From contig JALLLS010000053.1 in the NCBI GenBank assembly GCA_025094145.1, positions 1 through 64,000 of the forward strand: a stretch of DNA of 64,000 nt, in the 5' to 3' direction. Below, in pieces: positions 33,482 to 43,442 of this stretch (within the stretch, counting starts at the first letter, position 1; the number at the start of each line of letters is the position of its first letter). This DNA comes from Spinellus fusiger. Taxonomy: Eukaryota > Mucoromycota > Mucoromycetes > Mucorales > Phycomycetaceae. The translations under genes and the position numbers were made by a program. The notes below the pieces were generated by a model that ran no database searches, was not told the origin of the DNA, and was given only the letters and a program-made list of their open reading frames with translations.

Positions 33482-34490
33482 AATGAGGTGTTTATTGGCT
33501 TAAAAAATGAAAGTTACTCCATGGGTAGCATTTCAAAGGTCATTGGCATTAGCAAGACTACTGTCCAAAAGATCATTAGTAGAATCAAGACTAATGGCAC
33601 ACCTCTACCAAGACCTAGTTCTAGTGCACCAAAAAAAAACTAAACGAGAGAGACCTCAGACGGCTTGAGGCCATTCTAAGAGGCAACCCATTTGCCTCCT
33701 ATAACTTCATAAATTTTGAACTTAAGGCACATCAGATAATCATCTGTAGAGCAATATTAATCAAATACATACATCAGATTGAGTTTGGTTCCTACTTTGC
33801 AGCACACAAGCCAAGGTTGTCTGAAGAAAATATGAAGAAAAAGACTTCGTTGGGCAAAGGAGCGGGTCAATTGAACCCCTAAGGACTGGAGACATGTTGT
33901 ATAGGCTGATGAGCCACGGTTTGAAGTAGAGGGTTACCAGGGAGGAGCCAGTGGGATTCGAAAGATTGGAGAAAGATACAAGACTGTTCATAGTATGCCC
34001 ACAACCAAAATAGAAGAAAAGCGGCCTAATGATCTGGAGCTGTTTCTGAGCGGGTGGATTTAGGCCTTTGGTCTTTGTTGATAGCACTGTGAATCAGGAC
34101 GTATACGTCAACATTTTGGCAGGAAAATTTCTGCCATGGTTTATTGAATTGAATGAAAAAGAGGATAAGGACTTTATATTCCAAGAAGATGGGGTTATCT
34201 GCCATATAGGCGGCTATACAACATGGTGGAAAAACACACACGCGATCAGGCGTTTTGATTACTGGCCTGCCCAAAGTCCTGATCTCAACCCCATCGAATA
34301 TCTCTGGAACTGTCTTGATAAGCCTATCGATAACAAGAGAGCCATTAATAATAATATCGACGAGCTCAAGACAACTTTAGAAGAAGCTTGGGGAAATATC
34401 CACGTTGATCTTGCCGAACGTTTAGTTGGCTCAATAAAAGATTGCTACCAGACAGTTATTGATGCCAAAGGTGGCCCAACAAAATATTAA
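33482..34490 (+). pseudogene. Decayed Tc1-type DDE transposase with intact C-terminal half
   Basis: The helix-turn-helix part (SMGSISKVIGISKTTVQKII, 33482-33643) ends at a stop. Then come a middle region with frame changes (NPFASYNF; ADEPRFEVEGYQGG, with a stop just before it) and an intact 3' ORF from about 34068 to 34490. The latter includes VFVDSTVNQDVYVNIL, FQEDGVICHIGGYTTWW, YWPAQSPDLNPIEYLWN and IDAKGGPTKY. Q-E-D-G and P-D-L-N-P-I-E carry the second and third catalytic acids. Stops and frameshifts upstream make it inactive as it stands. It directly precedes the poly-HTH gene, and its HTH resembles the repeat unit there. Confidence 0.75.
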
Positions 34491-34667
34491 ATAAAAAATT
34501 CTTTATATAAATATATTACTATAAAAAATATGTTAAACTAACTTTGTGTTGAATTTGAGGTCATTAGTATGTGTTTTGAGGTCGTAACATTTATATCCGT
34601 GAAGCATGTTTTTTTTTTCAGGATTTCAAAAAAGAGAAATCGTACCCTTTCTAATGTTGTGTGACTG

Positions 34668-34675
34668 TATAAAAA
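34668..34675 (+). promoter_or_regulatory. Candidate TATA box of the poly-HTH gene
   Basis: TATAAAAA about 90 nt upstream of the preferred ATG at 34765. Its position favours that start over the earlier in-frame ATG at 34606, which lies upstream of it. Confidence 0.45.
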
Positions 34676-34764
34676 CAGTTCGGAATCTGAAATATCCGGG
34701 TTTGTTTTCTGTTTACTTTATTTACACCGGACATTGTATATCAATTATCTACCTTCATTACTCA

Positions 34765-36090
34765 ATGTCTATTTCATTCACTGAAGAAGAAAATGACATT
34801 GAAAAAGCCTTCACGAATGAAGAAGCAACCATAACTGAACAACCAACCAACACAGAGAAAAAGGACAATAATAAACAGAATTTCAGTGATGAAGATACCC
34901 ACAAGACTCATAAAAAGGGGAAACGTGTTGAAGACATGCGCAAAACTATTGTACATGAACACAAGGTCAATGGACTCACTCAAGAAAAGATAGCTGCCAT
35001 GTTTGGCACTAGCCAAGTGAATGTTAGTGAAATATTGAATGAACATACACTTAGTACTGGAATTCCACATAAGACTCATAAAAAGGGGAAACGTGTTGAT
35101 GAAGACATGCGCAAAACTATCGTACATGAACACATTAACAATGGACTTAGTCAAGAAAAAATAGCTGCCCTGGCTGGCATTAGCAAATCGACTGTTGGCA
35201 TAGTATTGAGGAAACATACACTTAGTACTGGAATCCCCCATAAGACTCATAAAGTGGGAAAACGTGTTGATGAAGACATGCGCAAAACTATCGTACATGA
35301 ACACATTAACAATGGACTCAGTCAAGAAAAAATAGCTGCCATGGCTGGCATTAGCAAATCGACTGTTGGCATAGTATTGAGGAAACATACACTTAGTACT
35401 GGAATCCCCCATAAGACTCGTAAAAAGGGAAAACGTGTTGATGAAGACATGCGCAAAACTATCGTACATGAACACAAGGTCAATGGACTCAGCCAAAGGA
35501 AGATAGCTGCCATAGTGGGCACCAGTACATATACTATTAGTAAAATATTGAATGAACATACACTTAGTACTGGAATTCCACATAAGACTCGTAAAAAGGG
35601 AAAACGTGTTGATGAAGACATGCGCAACACTATTGTACATGAACACATTAACAATGGACTCACTCAAGAAAAAATAGCTGCTATAGTGGGCAATGACAAA
35701 TCGACTGTTAGTAAAATATTGAGGAAACATACACTTAGTACTGGAATCCCCCATAAGACTCGTAAAGTGGGAAAATGTGTTGATGAAGATATGCGCAGCA
35801 CTATTGTACATGAACACAAGGTCAATGGACTCAGCCAAAGGAAGATAGCTGCCATAGTGGGCACCAGTACATATACTATTAGTAAAATATTGAATGAACA
35901 TACACTTAGTACTGGAATTCCACATAAGACTCGTAAAAAGGGAAAACGTGTTGATGAAGACATGCGCAAAACTATCGTACATGAACACATTAACAATGGA
36001 CTCAGTCAAAAGAAAATAGCTGCTATAGTTGGTATTTGCCATTCGACTGTTAGTAAAATATTGAAGAAGCATACAGCCACACATAATTGA
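34765..36090 (+). CDS. Poly-helix-turn-helix protein: seven tandem 57-residue HTH repeats, 441 aa
   Basis: Intronless ORF. The frame is open from 34606, but the ATG at 34765 (MSISFTEEEN) is preferred: it follows a TATA-like box, and the residues before it look like non-coding translation. Residues 1-45 are acidic and hydrophilic. Repeats begin at 34900, 35068, 35239, 35410, 35581, 35752 and 35923; units are 171 bp except the first (168 bp, one codon short). Consensus: HKTRKKGKRVDEDMRKTIVH, then an NGLSQEKIAA helix, a turn IVGIS and a recognition helix such as KSTVSKILRKH, then TLSTGIP. This is the HTH fold of Tc1-like transposases or related regulators. Two subtypes alternate: K-V-N-G-L with ILNEH (repeats 1, 4, 6) and I-N-N-G-L with LRKH or LKKH (2, 3, 5, 7). 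KKGKR patches could serve as nuclear signals. No catalytic domain is present. The function is unknown; a multivalent DNA-binding protein is inferred. Confidence 0.8.
   Translation: MSISFTEEENDIEKAFTNEEATITEQPTNTEKKDNNKQNFSDEDTHKTHKKGKRVEDMRKTIVHEHKVNGLTQEKIAAMFGTSQVNVSEILNEHTLSTGIPHKTHKKGKRVDEDMRKTIVHEHINNGLSQEKIAALAGISKSTVGIVLRKHTLSTGIPHKTHKVGKRVDEDMRKTIVHEHINNGLSQEKIAAMAGISKSTVGIVLRKHTLSTGIPHKTRKKGKRVDEDMRKTIVHEHKVNGLSQRKIAAIVGTSTYTISKILNEHTLSTGIPHKTRKKGKRVDEDMRNTIVHEHINNGLTQEKIAAIVGNDKSTVSKILRKHTLSTGIPHKTRKVGKCVDEDMRSTIVHEHKVNGLSQRKIAAIVGTSTYTISKILNEHTLSTGIPHKTRKKGKRVDEDMRKTIVHEHINNGLSQKKIAAIVGICHSTVSKILKKHTATHN
34900..36087 (+). repeat. Seven-copy 171-bp tandem repeat within the poly-HTH gene
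   Basis: Units at 34900, 35068, 35239, 35410, 35581, 35752, 35923. Units 4 and 6 are almost identical over their second half. Units 4-5 and 6-7 form a two-unit higher-order pair. GTGGG replaces AAGGG at the same place in units 3 and 6. This indicates unequal crossing-over or gene conversion. Confidence 0.95.
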
Positions 36091-36182
36091 ATTTAATACT
36101 TGCCTAAATTTTAATAATATTTTTTTTTTGTTTTTTGCATAAAACTCTTATTCTTTCCGAATAGTGTTAAACCAACACAACA

Positions 36183-36925
36183 TGTCAGACACATTTTCAG
36201 AAACTCACACTCATGGAGAATATGAAAAGGCAAAATATAGAAGATGATGGGATATTTATTACCAGTTGAAGACTGGATTAAAGTTGACTGTCATTGTGAG
36301 TGTAGTTGAGATGAAAAAGCCCACAGATCAAAATAGTATCAGAAATATTAAAGAACGTGGGTCACCATTACGTTTAAATAGTCATGGAAAACATAAAACA
36401 TAAAAAATTAATGAGAAGGGCCCTGGACACCCGGAAAAGGTCATTAGAAAGGACTCATTTGCCTCATATAATCAGCTGAAATTGGAGATGTTGAAGATTT
36501 AAGCTGATGTATGTAGAAACACCATTATCAGCTACTACAATAAGTTAGGGTTTGGATTTTTTTATGTAAATCACACTCTGGCCTTGACTGAAAAATACAA
36601 AGAGAAATAACTTGACTGAACAAGGGTGCTAGCTGTCATACTGGGGCCTATACTAGATAGTGGAAAGAGACGCATCAGATTCGAGGCATTGAGTGATCGC
36701 CCACACAATGTCCTGACTTGAACTCAATTGAACATGTCTGATACGCCTTGAAAATATAAATTGAGGAAAGAAGGGTATCTATTAACAATGTAGAATGTTT
36801 GATGGCTCTACTTACAGAGGAGTGGGAGAGAGTTAGTGTTGAACTTGCATAACAATGAGTTCTGAGTACAACAGATAGATTCCAGACAGTCATTGATGCC
36901 AGAGGAGGCCATACAAAATATTAAC
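36183..36925 (+). pseudogene. Second decayed Tc1-type transposase
   Basis: In-order pieces: MSDTFSETHTHGEYEKAKYR, SVVEMKKPTDQNSIRNIKER, VIRKDSFASYNQLKLEML, NTIISYYNKLGFGFFYVNHT, SDRPHNVLT, IEERRVSINNVECLMALLTE and TVIDARGGHTKY. The first two are the HTH region and the last ones the C-terminal domain. Many stops interrupt it, and most of the catalytic core between about 36600 and 36660 is lost. It is of a different subfamily from the copy at 33482, and its tail matches the fragment at 5255. Confidence 0.65.
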
Positions 36926-36929
36926 TATA

Positions 36930-38700
36930 TTATTATTTTATTTTCAATCTGTTGTCTATATATTTATTCAAATTGATGGTACAAACTAAGCTTTAGGTGT
37001 CTTTGATTCTAATCTTGGAGATATTAGTGATATGGAGATGAACATGAGGAGAAAATGATAAAGTCAGTGACCTTAACCAGAGCAAAGACGTAGTACCTGT
37101 TTATAGTCAACGCCACATACACTTGCTTGCATAAATGTCTCACTATGTGTGACTCTAAGAACAATAAAAAAACAGCCAAGTGCTCATTTTCATTACTATT
37201 TTCATTTTTGTTGTTGTTGTATCCAATTCGATAAGAAATGACCCCAACCATGGAGTGCATTTCTGAGAATGGTTCTGTCCTGAGGACAAAATATATCTTA
37301 CAGAGAGATGTACTAGCATACTCATAGGAGATCAGACTGCCCATGATAAGAAACGTCGGGGTTAATATAATAATGTATTCTATGAGAAAAAAGGGCCTTT
37401 ATATTATTGTTTTGAAATGAGATCACACTCTAAACTCGTGTGAATATTATCTATGGCTCCTATTCATTTGTGGATTATATAGCTGTACAGCATATCATCA
37501 GTTATATGCAGAACAATCAACAAGGATTATGATGTGTATACTTTTGATCTAAAAAAAATTGATTCGCGTTTCTTTCCACATATTTCCCACAAACTACATA
37601 ATTGTAGTGCATTTGAATAAGCACATGCTTTTCTAACCAATAACCACGTTCCCTGTGTGCATGATAATTTAGGTGTAACAAATATGCATAGAATGATCAT
37701 ATCGATAAGTTTATAGCGGTGGAAGTATATACCATCTATCATTGAGCAAAAAATCCTATTAAATTTCTTAACCATAGTGAATTATCACAAGTACAGAAGC
37801 GAGATTTCATCAAGTACATACGATAGACTAGCTCATAGTATTTTATCAGTCATGGTCACCATTATAATGATGATGGTGATTATCATTTACGTATAGAAAT
37901 AACAATCTCACCAGGTCTTATGCTAAAATACTGAATCAATCAATAAAAGGTGATAGAGCATCTCAAGCATCTCAATTTAATTTACTCTTTTGGTCTGCCA
38001 AAGAAGAAAGAAAGAAGAAAGACTAATGGGAGACATAGAAAGTACACAAAGTAGTCGTAATAAAAACCAGAGTTTGAGATGAATAAATAAATAAAGTATT
38101 TAAAAGAATAACTATTTATTTATTCATTCATTGTGCACTTAAAGTTTATATCCAAGACATCTATAAAATTTTCGCCATAAGAAAATCTAAGAGAATAATA
38201 ATAATAAAGATTTATATATTAATCTATAAATTTAATACCAAAGTTTATCCAGGTCAGACCATCTTTATTGATGACAAGTAAAAAGACAATTGAAAGACTT
38301 ATAAAATAACTATCACCAACAGAATGCTAAAATTCAAAAGTATATATGGAATACATTCTGTAGCATGAATAAAAATAGTTGTTATTTCAGAATAAATGTT
38401 GTCCTGGATTTAAACTTCACTTGTCGGCATAAGACTCAACGCCCCAATAAGAGTCCTATTACAGCATTTCTATTTCTACTGGTGTTTCTTTATTCTCATA
38501 GTATTTCATTTTCAAAACAAAAAAAACGAGAGATCTTTTTATAGATCTTATGTTTGCTTGTTCCATAAACTGTGTAGAGACAATAGACCATGACCAGTAC
38601 AACAAGGGAGAAGTAATTGAATCTTTATTAATATTGGATAGAGTTACATAAACAAGCTAATGATCATCTTGAATGTTTTTTATAAGAATTTAAGTATAAG
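36930..38700. other. Gene-free AT-rich stretch
   Basis: Only short spurious ORFs on both strands. Nothing recognised. Confidence 0.5.
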
Positions 38701-38709
38701 CATTTTATA

Positions 38710-40695
38710 CTAGACAACACGAACAATTCTTCTGCTAAATCCAGCAGCTATTAATGCCATGAATCCACCAAAAGCCAAGACAAAAGCAACACTTGACACA
38801 TTTTCATCTTTGTCCGTCATTATATTGACGAGGGCAAATATTAATGAAGAAAGAATGGCCACGACAAATTGAGGGAATACAATGTACATATTGTGTACAC
38901 CAAGGATCATGCCAGCATCGAAATCATTCTTTTGATCTTCAGCTCGTATAATAGTATCATTAGAAGCATTATTGTCCGTAATAATAGTCGAAGAAGAAGA
39001 AGCCAATGGGGAAGCAATGGAGGGCGAATGTTCCATCTGTCGTCGTTTGTCTTCATAGCTCACATATTCACCTACAAGTGAGAAGGGTACCCATAATACA
39101 ATGGCCCAAGAAACACCCATCACTGCCAGTACTATAGTAGCTGATGTGACTGATGTGACAAACCAGGCAGACAGTAAGGCAGCAGCAGCAATCAGATGAG
39201 AAGTAGTATAGATGTTTAAAAGAGAGAAATGTTTGATATTTGCAAATATATCAGCCATCATAGGAATCATCACTCCTGCCAAGACAGAAACAATAGAATA
39301 ACACAGTAAAGCAAATGAGCCTGCACGGGTTCCTTTTGACCAATCATCGGATCCTTCTTGTGGAGGATGGTTGAAGAAGTAGATATCAGAGATCCATTGA
39401 GTGCTTTCTTTTGTTAGTCACTTATGCTATGTTGGTTGGATTTCATACCTATAGAACAAAAATGGAAACCATCCCATCCAAGCAAAGAATTGTGTGTTGC
39501 AAAGGGTTTGCATTGGACGTGGTAAGAATCGAAAAGCACGCCAAATATACACAAATGTGTGGTGCCAAGGTCTATTCACATTTAGATTTTATCTACCCCT
39601 GTTTCTTGAACTTACACTTCATTCATTTCAATGGGCTCTGGTGACTTTTCTTGAATAGACACGCACGTCACAGTAAGTGTTGCAATGAACACACCTATGG
39701 CCACGACACAGAATACTTTGACTTGACTATCACCTAGCCATGGTGTGTATTTCACTAGATCCACGAATCCTACAGAGTACCCCACTACCATTGCCATATT
39801 ACTCATACGTGCGCTCCATGCATTGGCGTCATCCTGCTGCCATATAGGAGGAATATCAAGAATAAGCGCACGACAGATTGCCTGTACTGCGTTCAATGTA
39901 AAGTCCATAAAGTAGAATGATGTCACAGCGACGACAATCGCGTAACTCTGTGTCTACAAATGTTAAGTAGGACAAGCATGTACTACTTACAATGCCAATA
40001 AGCTCGTTATTGCTTGTGTTTGAATGAAGAAAACGGGCCACTCCATGGGCTATTTCTTTGGTATAGGCAATCCCCATAGTAGAGAGACAGGTTAGAATAC
40101 CGCCTACAAGTATAAACGGTCTTCGTCTCCCGAATCGAGAAGTGCATTTATCACTAAAAGCACCTATCACCTTGTACTGTTAGAAGGTGTCACAGCAATT
40201 GGTTTACTTACTGGTTGGACAAGCAGACCAGACAATGGACCTGCTAGCCATACAAGGGCTGTGAGTTCTTTAGAGAGATGGAGAGATAGAAGATAAGGAG
40301 TTCCATAACTGTTGTAGTATGGTAGCCTTCATTTAGCCCTTTTTTCTTTCTTATATTACCATTCTACTCTATTCTATTATCATAGGCTTACGAGAGCTCC
40401 ACAGTCCCTAAAGCACACCCTGGTCAGTATAAAGCAAAAAGAGGAAGAAAAGAAAAGAACCCTTACATATGAACTGAACACCAGCCATACATAGAGTGAG
40501 GGCTAGCAATTGGCTCAAATGAAGTCCAGGATCATCTCTTATTGTTTCTGTAGTAGGTTTTGCGTGAAATAAGGTTGGGGTTGTACTATTGTAAGTAGAG
40601 GCTTCAAAGGACGATCTGCTTCTTTTCATTTGATAGCGAGTCATAGGAGGCTTCTTTCGCAACAAAGGCACTTTTACATCCATCTCATTGGTCAT
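38710..40695 (-). CDS. GPH/SLC45-type (sucrose-transporter-like) MFS sugar transporter, 517 aa
   Basis: Exons (minus strand): 40695-40467, 40407-40392, 40308-40212, 40170-39991, 39953-39616, 39403-38710; 1554 nt, in frame, with a 16-nt microexon second. Twelve membrane segments can be traced. The first is LALTLCMAGVQFIWTVELSY; the loop GAFSDKCTSRFGRRRPFIL is the diagnostic MFS loop 2-3 (G-x-x-S-D-R/K and RRRP) of the sucrose/proton symporter group. A long polar cytoplasmic loop (residues about 395-440, Ser/Asn/Asp-rich) separates two late segments. The polar N-terminus of about 55 residues is Ser/Thr-rich. The substrate is probably a di- or monosaccharide, taken in with protons at the plasma or vacuolar membrane; this is inferred from the family. 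Confidence 0.87.
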
Positions 40696-40813
40696 GGAGA
40701 AAAAGACACTCTATTATTATTATAATAATAGATACACACACAAGAGAGGATAGCCTAAGAAGAACCACTAGCTTATTTTATAAGCTGTGATAAAAACTGT
40801 GTGTGTGTTTTTT

Positions 40814-42254
40814 TTAATCCACTCCTAAATTGGGCTTTTTTATTAAAGCACTGTCTGGTTTTTGTGCTGTGATGAAATGAAAATTACTGTAACTGTGATA
40901 CTGTTCCACTTCTCGGGACACTTGAGCCAACTCATGCTCGAACCTCTGTTCAGTGTCTGGCTGGGAGAAGTGGCCATAAAACTCATTGACATAAGCCTGA
41001 CATTTAGTAAGGACATACAATAGATCATCCCTAGACAGTACGCCCAACCTTCCACCCCACACCCCAAGCGGTAAAGATCTGTATTTCTCTTGTAAATTAT
41101 AGGCTTCATGCGGCACCATTTCTGACAAGTGACGGGCCAAGAGTGGTTTGAACCCTCTGTGTTTTGCCATTTCCGATACTATCCCCCTGTAAGATACTGT
41201 AGGCACTACCGAAATGACCTACCCTCTTTGTTCAGCCGTGCAGTCACAGGTCCTGGGGAATAGACGGTCATGTCTGCCTCCATTATTTCCAGATAACCTC
41301 CTGGACGTAGCAGTTTCCAACAGTCTTTGATCATTTGGGTGTATTGATCATAAGGAAAAGAAAGGGCCATGAAACGTATATGCACAAAATCAAAAGAACT
41401 ATCTGTAAGATCACTTAGACCATCGAGAACATTGTGCATAATAAAGTGACAGTTGAAGGGTACATTGGCAGGATCTGGAAACATATTTACACTGTCTACT
41501 CCAAATACTTGTACAGAAGGGTTTTGTGTGGCAATGTCCATGCACCATGAGCCAGTGCCACACCCAACATCCAAGATACGGCCCTGCTGGAGCTCACCAA
41601 GGTTGATGGGCAGTGCACATTCCCTAACATTGAATAAGAAAAGCCACTCTACCAACACACCTACTCTGAAAAGGCCAATTTGATCAAGTCACTTTTGAGC
41701 TGGATACGGTCGGCCTCGTCTTCGTCAGGCTTAAGGAGACAGGAGTGTCCATGTGCTGGTCGTTTGCGTAGAGAGAGACGTGGCTGGAGTGGGTGAACAG
41801 AGTCTAGTACTGATTCCAATAGAATAGAGTGTCGACTGTACCGTTTGCTTTCATCTTTTTCTGACGGCTGAGTGGCAATAGAGAAATAGTCGCTGGGTTC
41901 CTGTGCTGAGGTCATTTCAGCAGACAGCCGAGAACTACGTTTGGCCTTGGATAATAGAGATGAGAGCGCTAATTTGCCAAGGGATGTTTTGTAGGAAGTG
42001 TCTGGATCAAAGGAGTGAGAGCGCTGTTTAGGTCCATTTTCAAGGACAGGCGACGATGGATTGGAAGTGAAAATAGAGAATATAGAACTTTGGAACCAGG
42101 ATTTCCGCCTTAACTTTCTTGGTAACATGGAATTTGTTCTCCTTAAACCTGGGGTTGTGTTGGATGAAGATGATTCTGTTGCATTGGAGGTGAATGGCAT
42201 GATGACTAGAGATCTCGGAGACAGGAAAATAATAAAATGGCTATTGCTATCCAT
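40814..42254 (-). CDS. SAM-dependent class I methyltransferase with Ser-rich N-terminal extension, ~457 aa
   Basis: Exons (minus strand): 42254-41665, 41623-41223, 41196-40814 (1374 nt, in frame). A Ser/Arg-rich, probably phosphorylated N-terminus of about 190 residues leads to DEDEADRIQLKSDLIKLAF and then the Rossmann core. Motif I is RILDVGCGTGSWCMDIA, the acidic strand-2 end is VFGVDSV, post-I is NVLDGL and motif IV/V runs SFDFVHIRFM to LLRPGGYLEIME. This is a common Mucorales methyltransferase group of unknown substrate. A second ATG at about 42200 (MPFTSNATES) could be the true start. The model needs a 26-nt second intron (41197-41222); otherwise a frameshift lies there. Confidence 0.75.
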
Positions 42255-42299
42255 CTAAACAGAGGACTGTCAAGATAGCGTCATGTGACGATTTTCACG

Positions 42300-43440
42300 C
42301 ATAATGGGCGGGAATAGTCTCTTATTAGGAGTTGTAAATGAAGTGGCTTGTCACTAGAAGAAGGCCTTAAAAAGACATGGACTCACGGTACTATGCAGTG
42401 CGCTGGGTTGCGTTGGGGGTTTTTTTTTCCAGGACCCTTGCCCACAGTCTACTGGCAGAATAGACTATGGACTTTTTCTTTTTTTAATCTTTTTCTATGC
42501 CTGATAGGAATCCATAGTCTCCTCTTTCTCTTTCTCTTTTTTATTTTCCCCTTGTTCTTCTGTGAGGAATTCTTGGTGCTTTTTTTTTGGTACATTTATG
42601 CAACCAAGGCTGTGGAACAAGGCAGTTGTGGAAGAGCAGGAGATAGATTTGGCTTTTTTCATTATTATTGTCTACCTTCGGAGTTCATGAGTGAGTGTCT
42701 TTTTTGAAGTCTCGGTGATTTGGTGACCCAGATATGGATCTATCTACGGAAATAGTCCAATCTCCCGTTGCACTCTTTGCCATGAAAGATCAGCACATCA
42801 AAAAAGGAAATAGGTGTGTTTGTGGAGATGGAAGGTGTAAAGAACAGGGAAAAATGGAAACGAGAAAGAAACAGACAGGAAAAATTGCAAAGGTAAACAC
42901 AAATGCAAGTCCCAATGCAAGTCCCTCCTTTTAATCAAGGGCCCTACCTTGTCCTGATAGTGACTGCTTCTTGGCCCTTCCACTCATCTGTGTCTTTTTT
43001 TCCAAACCTGGATTATGCAATGAGTGATCTTTTAAAGACAAATCAATCACTTTTTATATATTTGTATTTACACACCATCAGCCTATCAGAACGAGAGAAA
43101 GTGGAGAAGGATTATGCAATGAGTCTATTCAGGGCCATTTAATGCAGGTTGATATTCAACTGCACTCAGTGGGTAGAGTCAGTGACACCCAAGCACCGTA
43201 AGAGAAGATTGGACGTCATGGGCTGTAGTAAAGAGACGGGGATTTTCCTATTTGAAGCCCCGCACCTCTCTCTGTTTTATCTTCATATTTTCTTATTTTC
43301 ATATTTTCATATTTTCTATTTTCATATTTTCTTATTTTCTTATTTTCATTTGTGCATTTGCCTCTTATTACAGAAAATAGCATTTTGCTCTTCTTGCCCT
43401 TTTGTTCTTGTTGTTTTTACTTTGCCTTTTATATATTGAA
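42300..43440. other. Intergenic, low-complexity stretches
   Basis: T-rich and TTTTCATA-type runs (43280-43350) and a duplicated GGATTATGCAATGAG at about 43010 and 43109. No gene supported. Confidence 0.5.
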
Positions 43441-43442
43441 AA

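Noticed and set aside
34606..34764. In-frame upstream ATG extending the poly-HTH protein by 53 residues
   Set aside because: The extension looks like translated non-coding sequence and lies across the TATA-like box at 34668. The ATG at 34765 is more reasonable.
34774..36084. A 436-codon open frame on the minus strand opposite the poly-HTH gene
   Set aside because: It exists because the 171-bp unit has no stop in that antisense frame and its length is a multiple of three. The translation is a Phe/Ser-rich repeat without a plausible fold, whereas the plus frame gives clear HTH domains.
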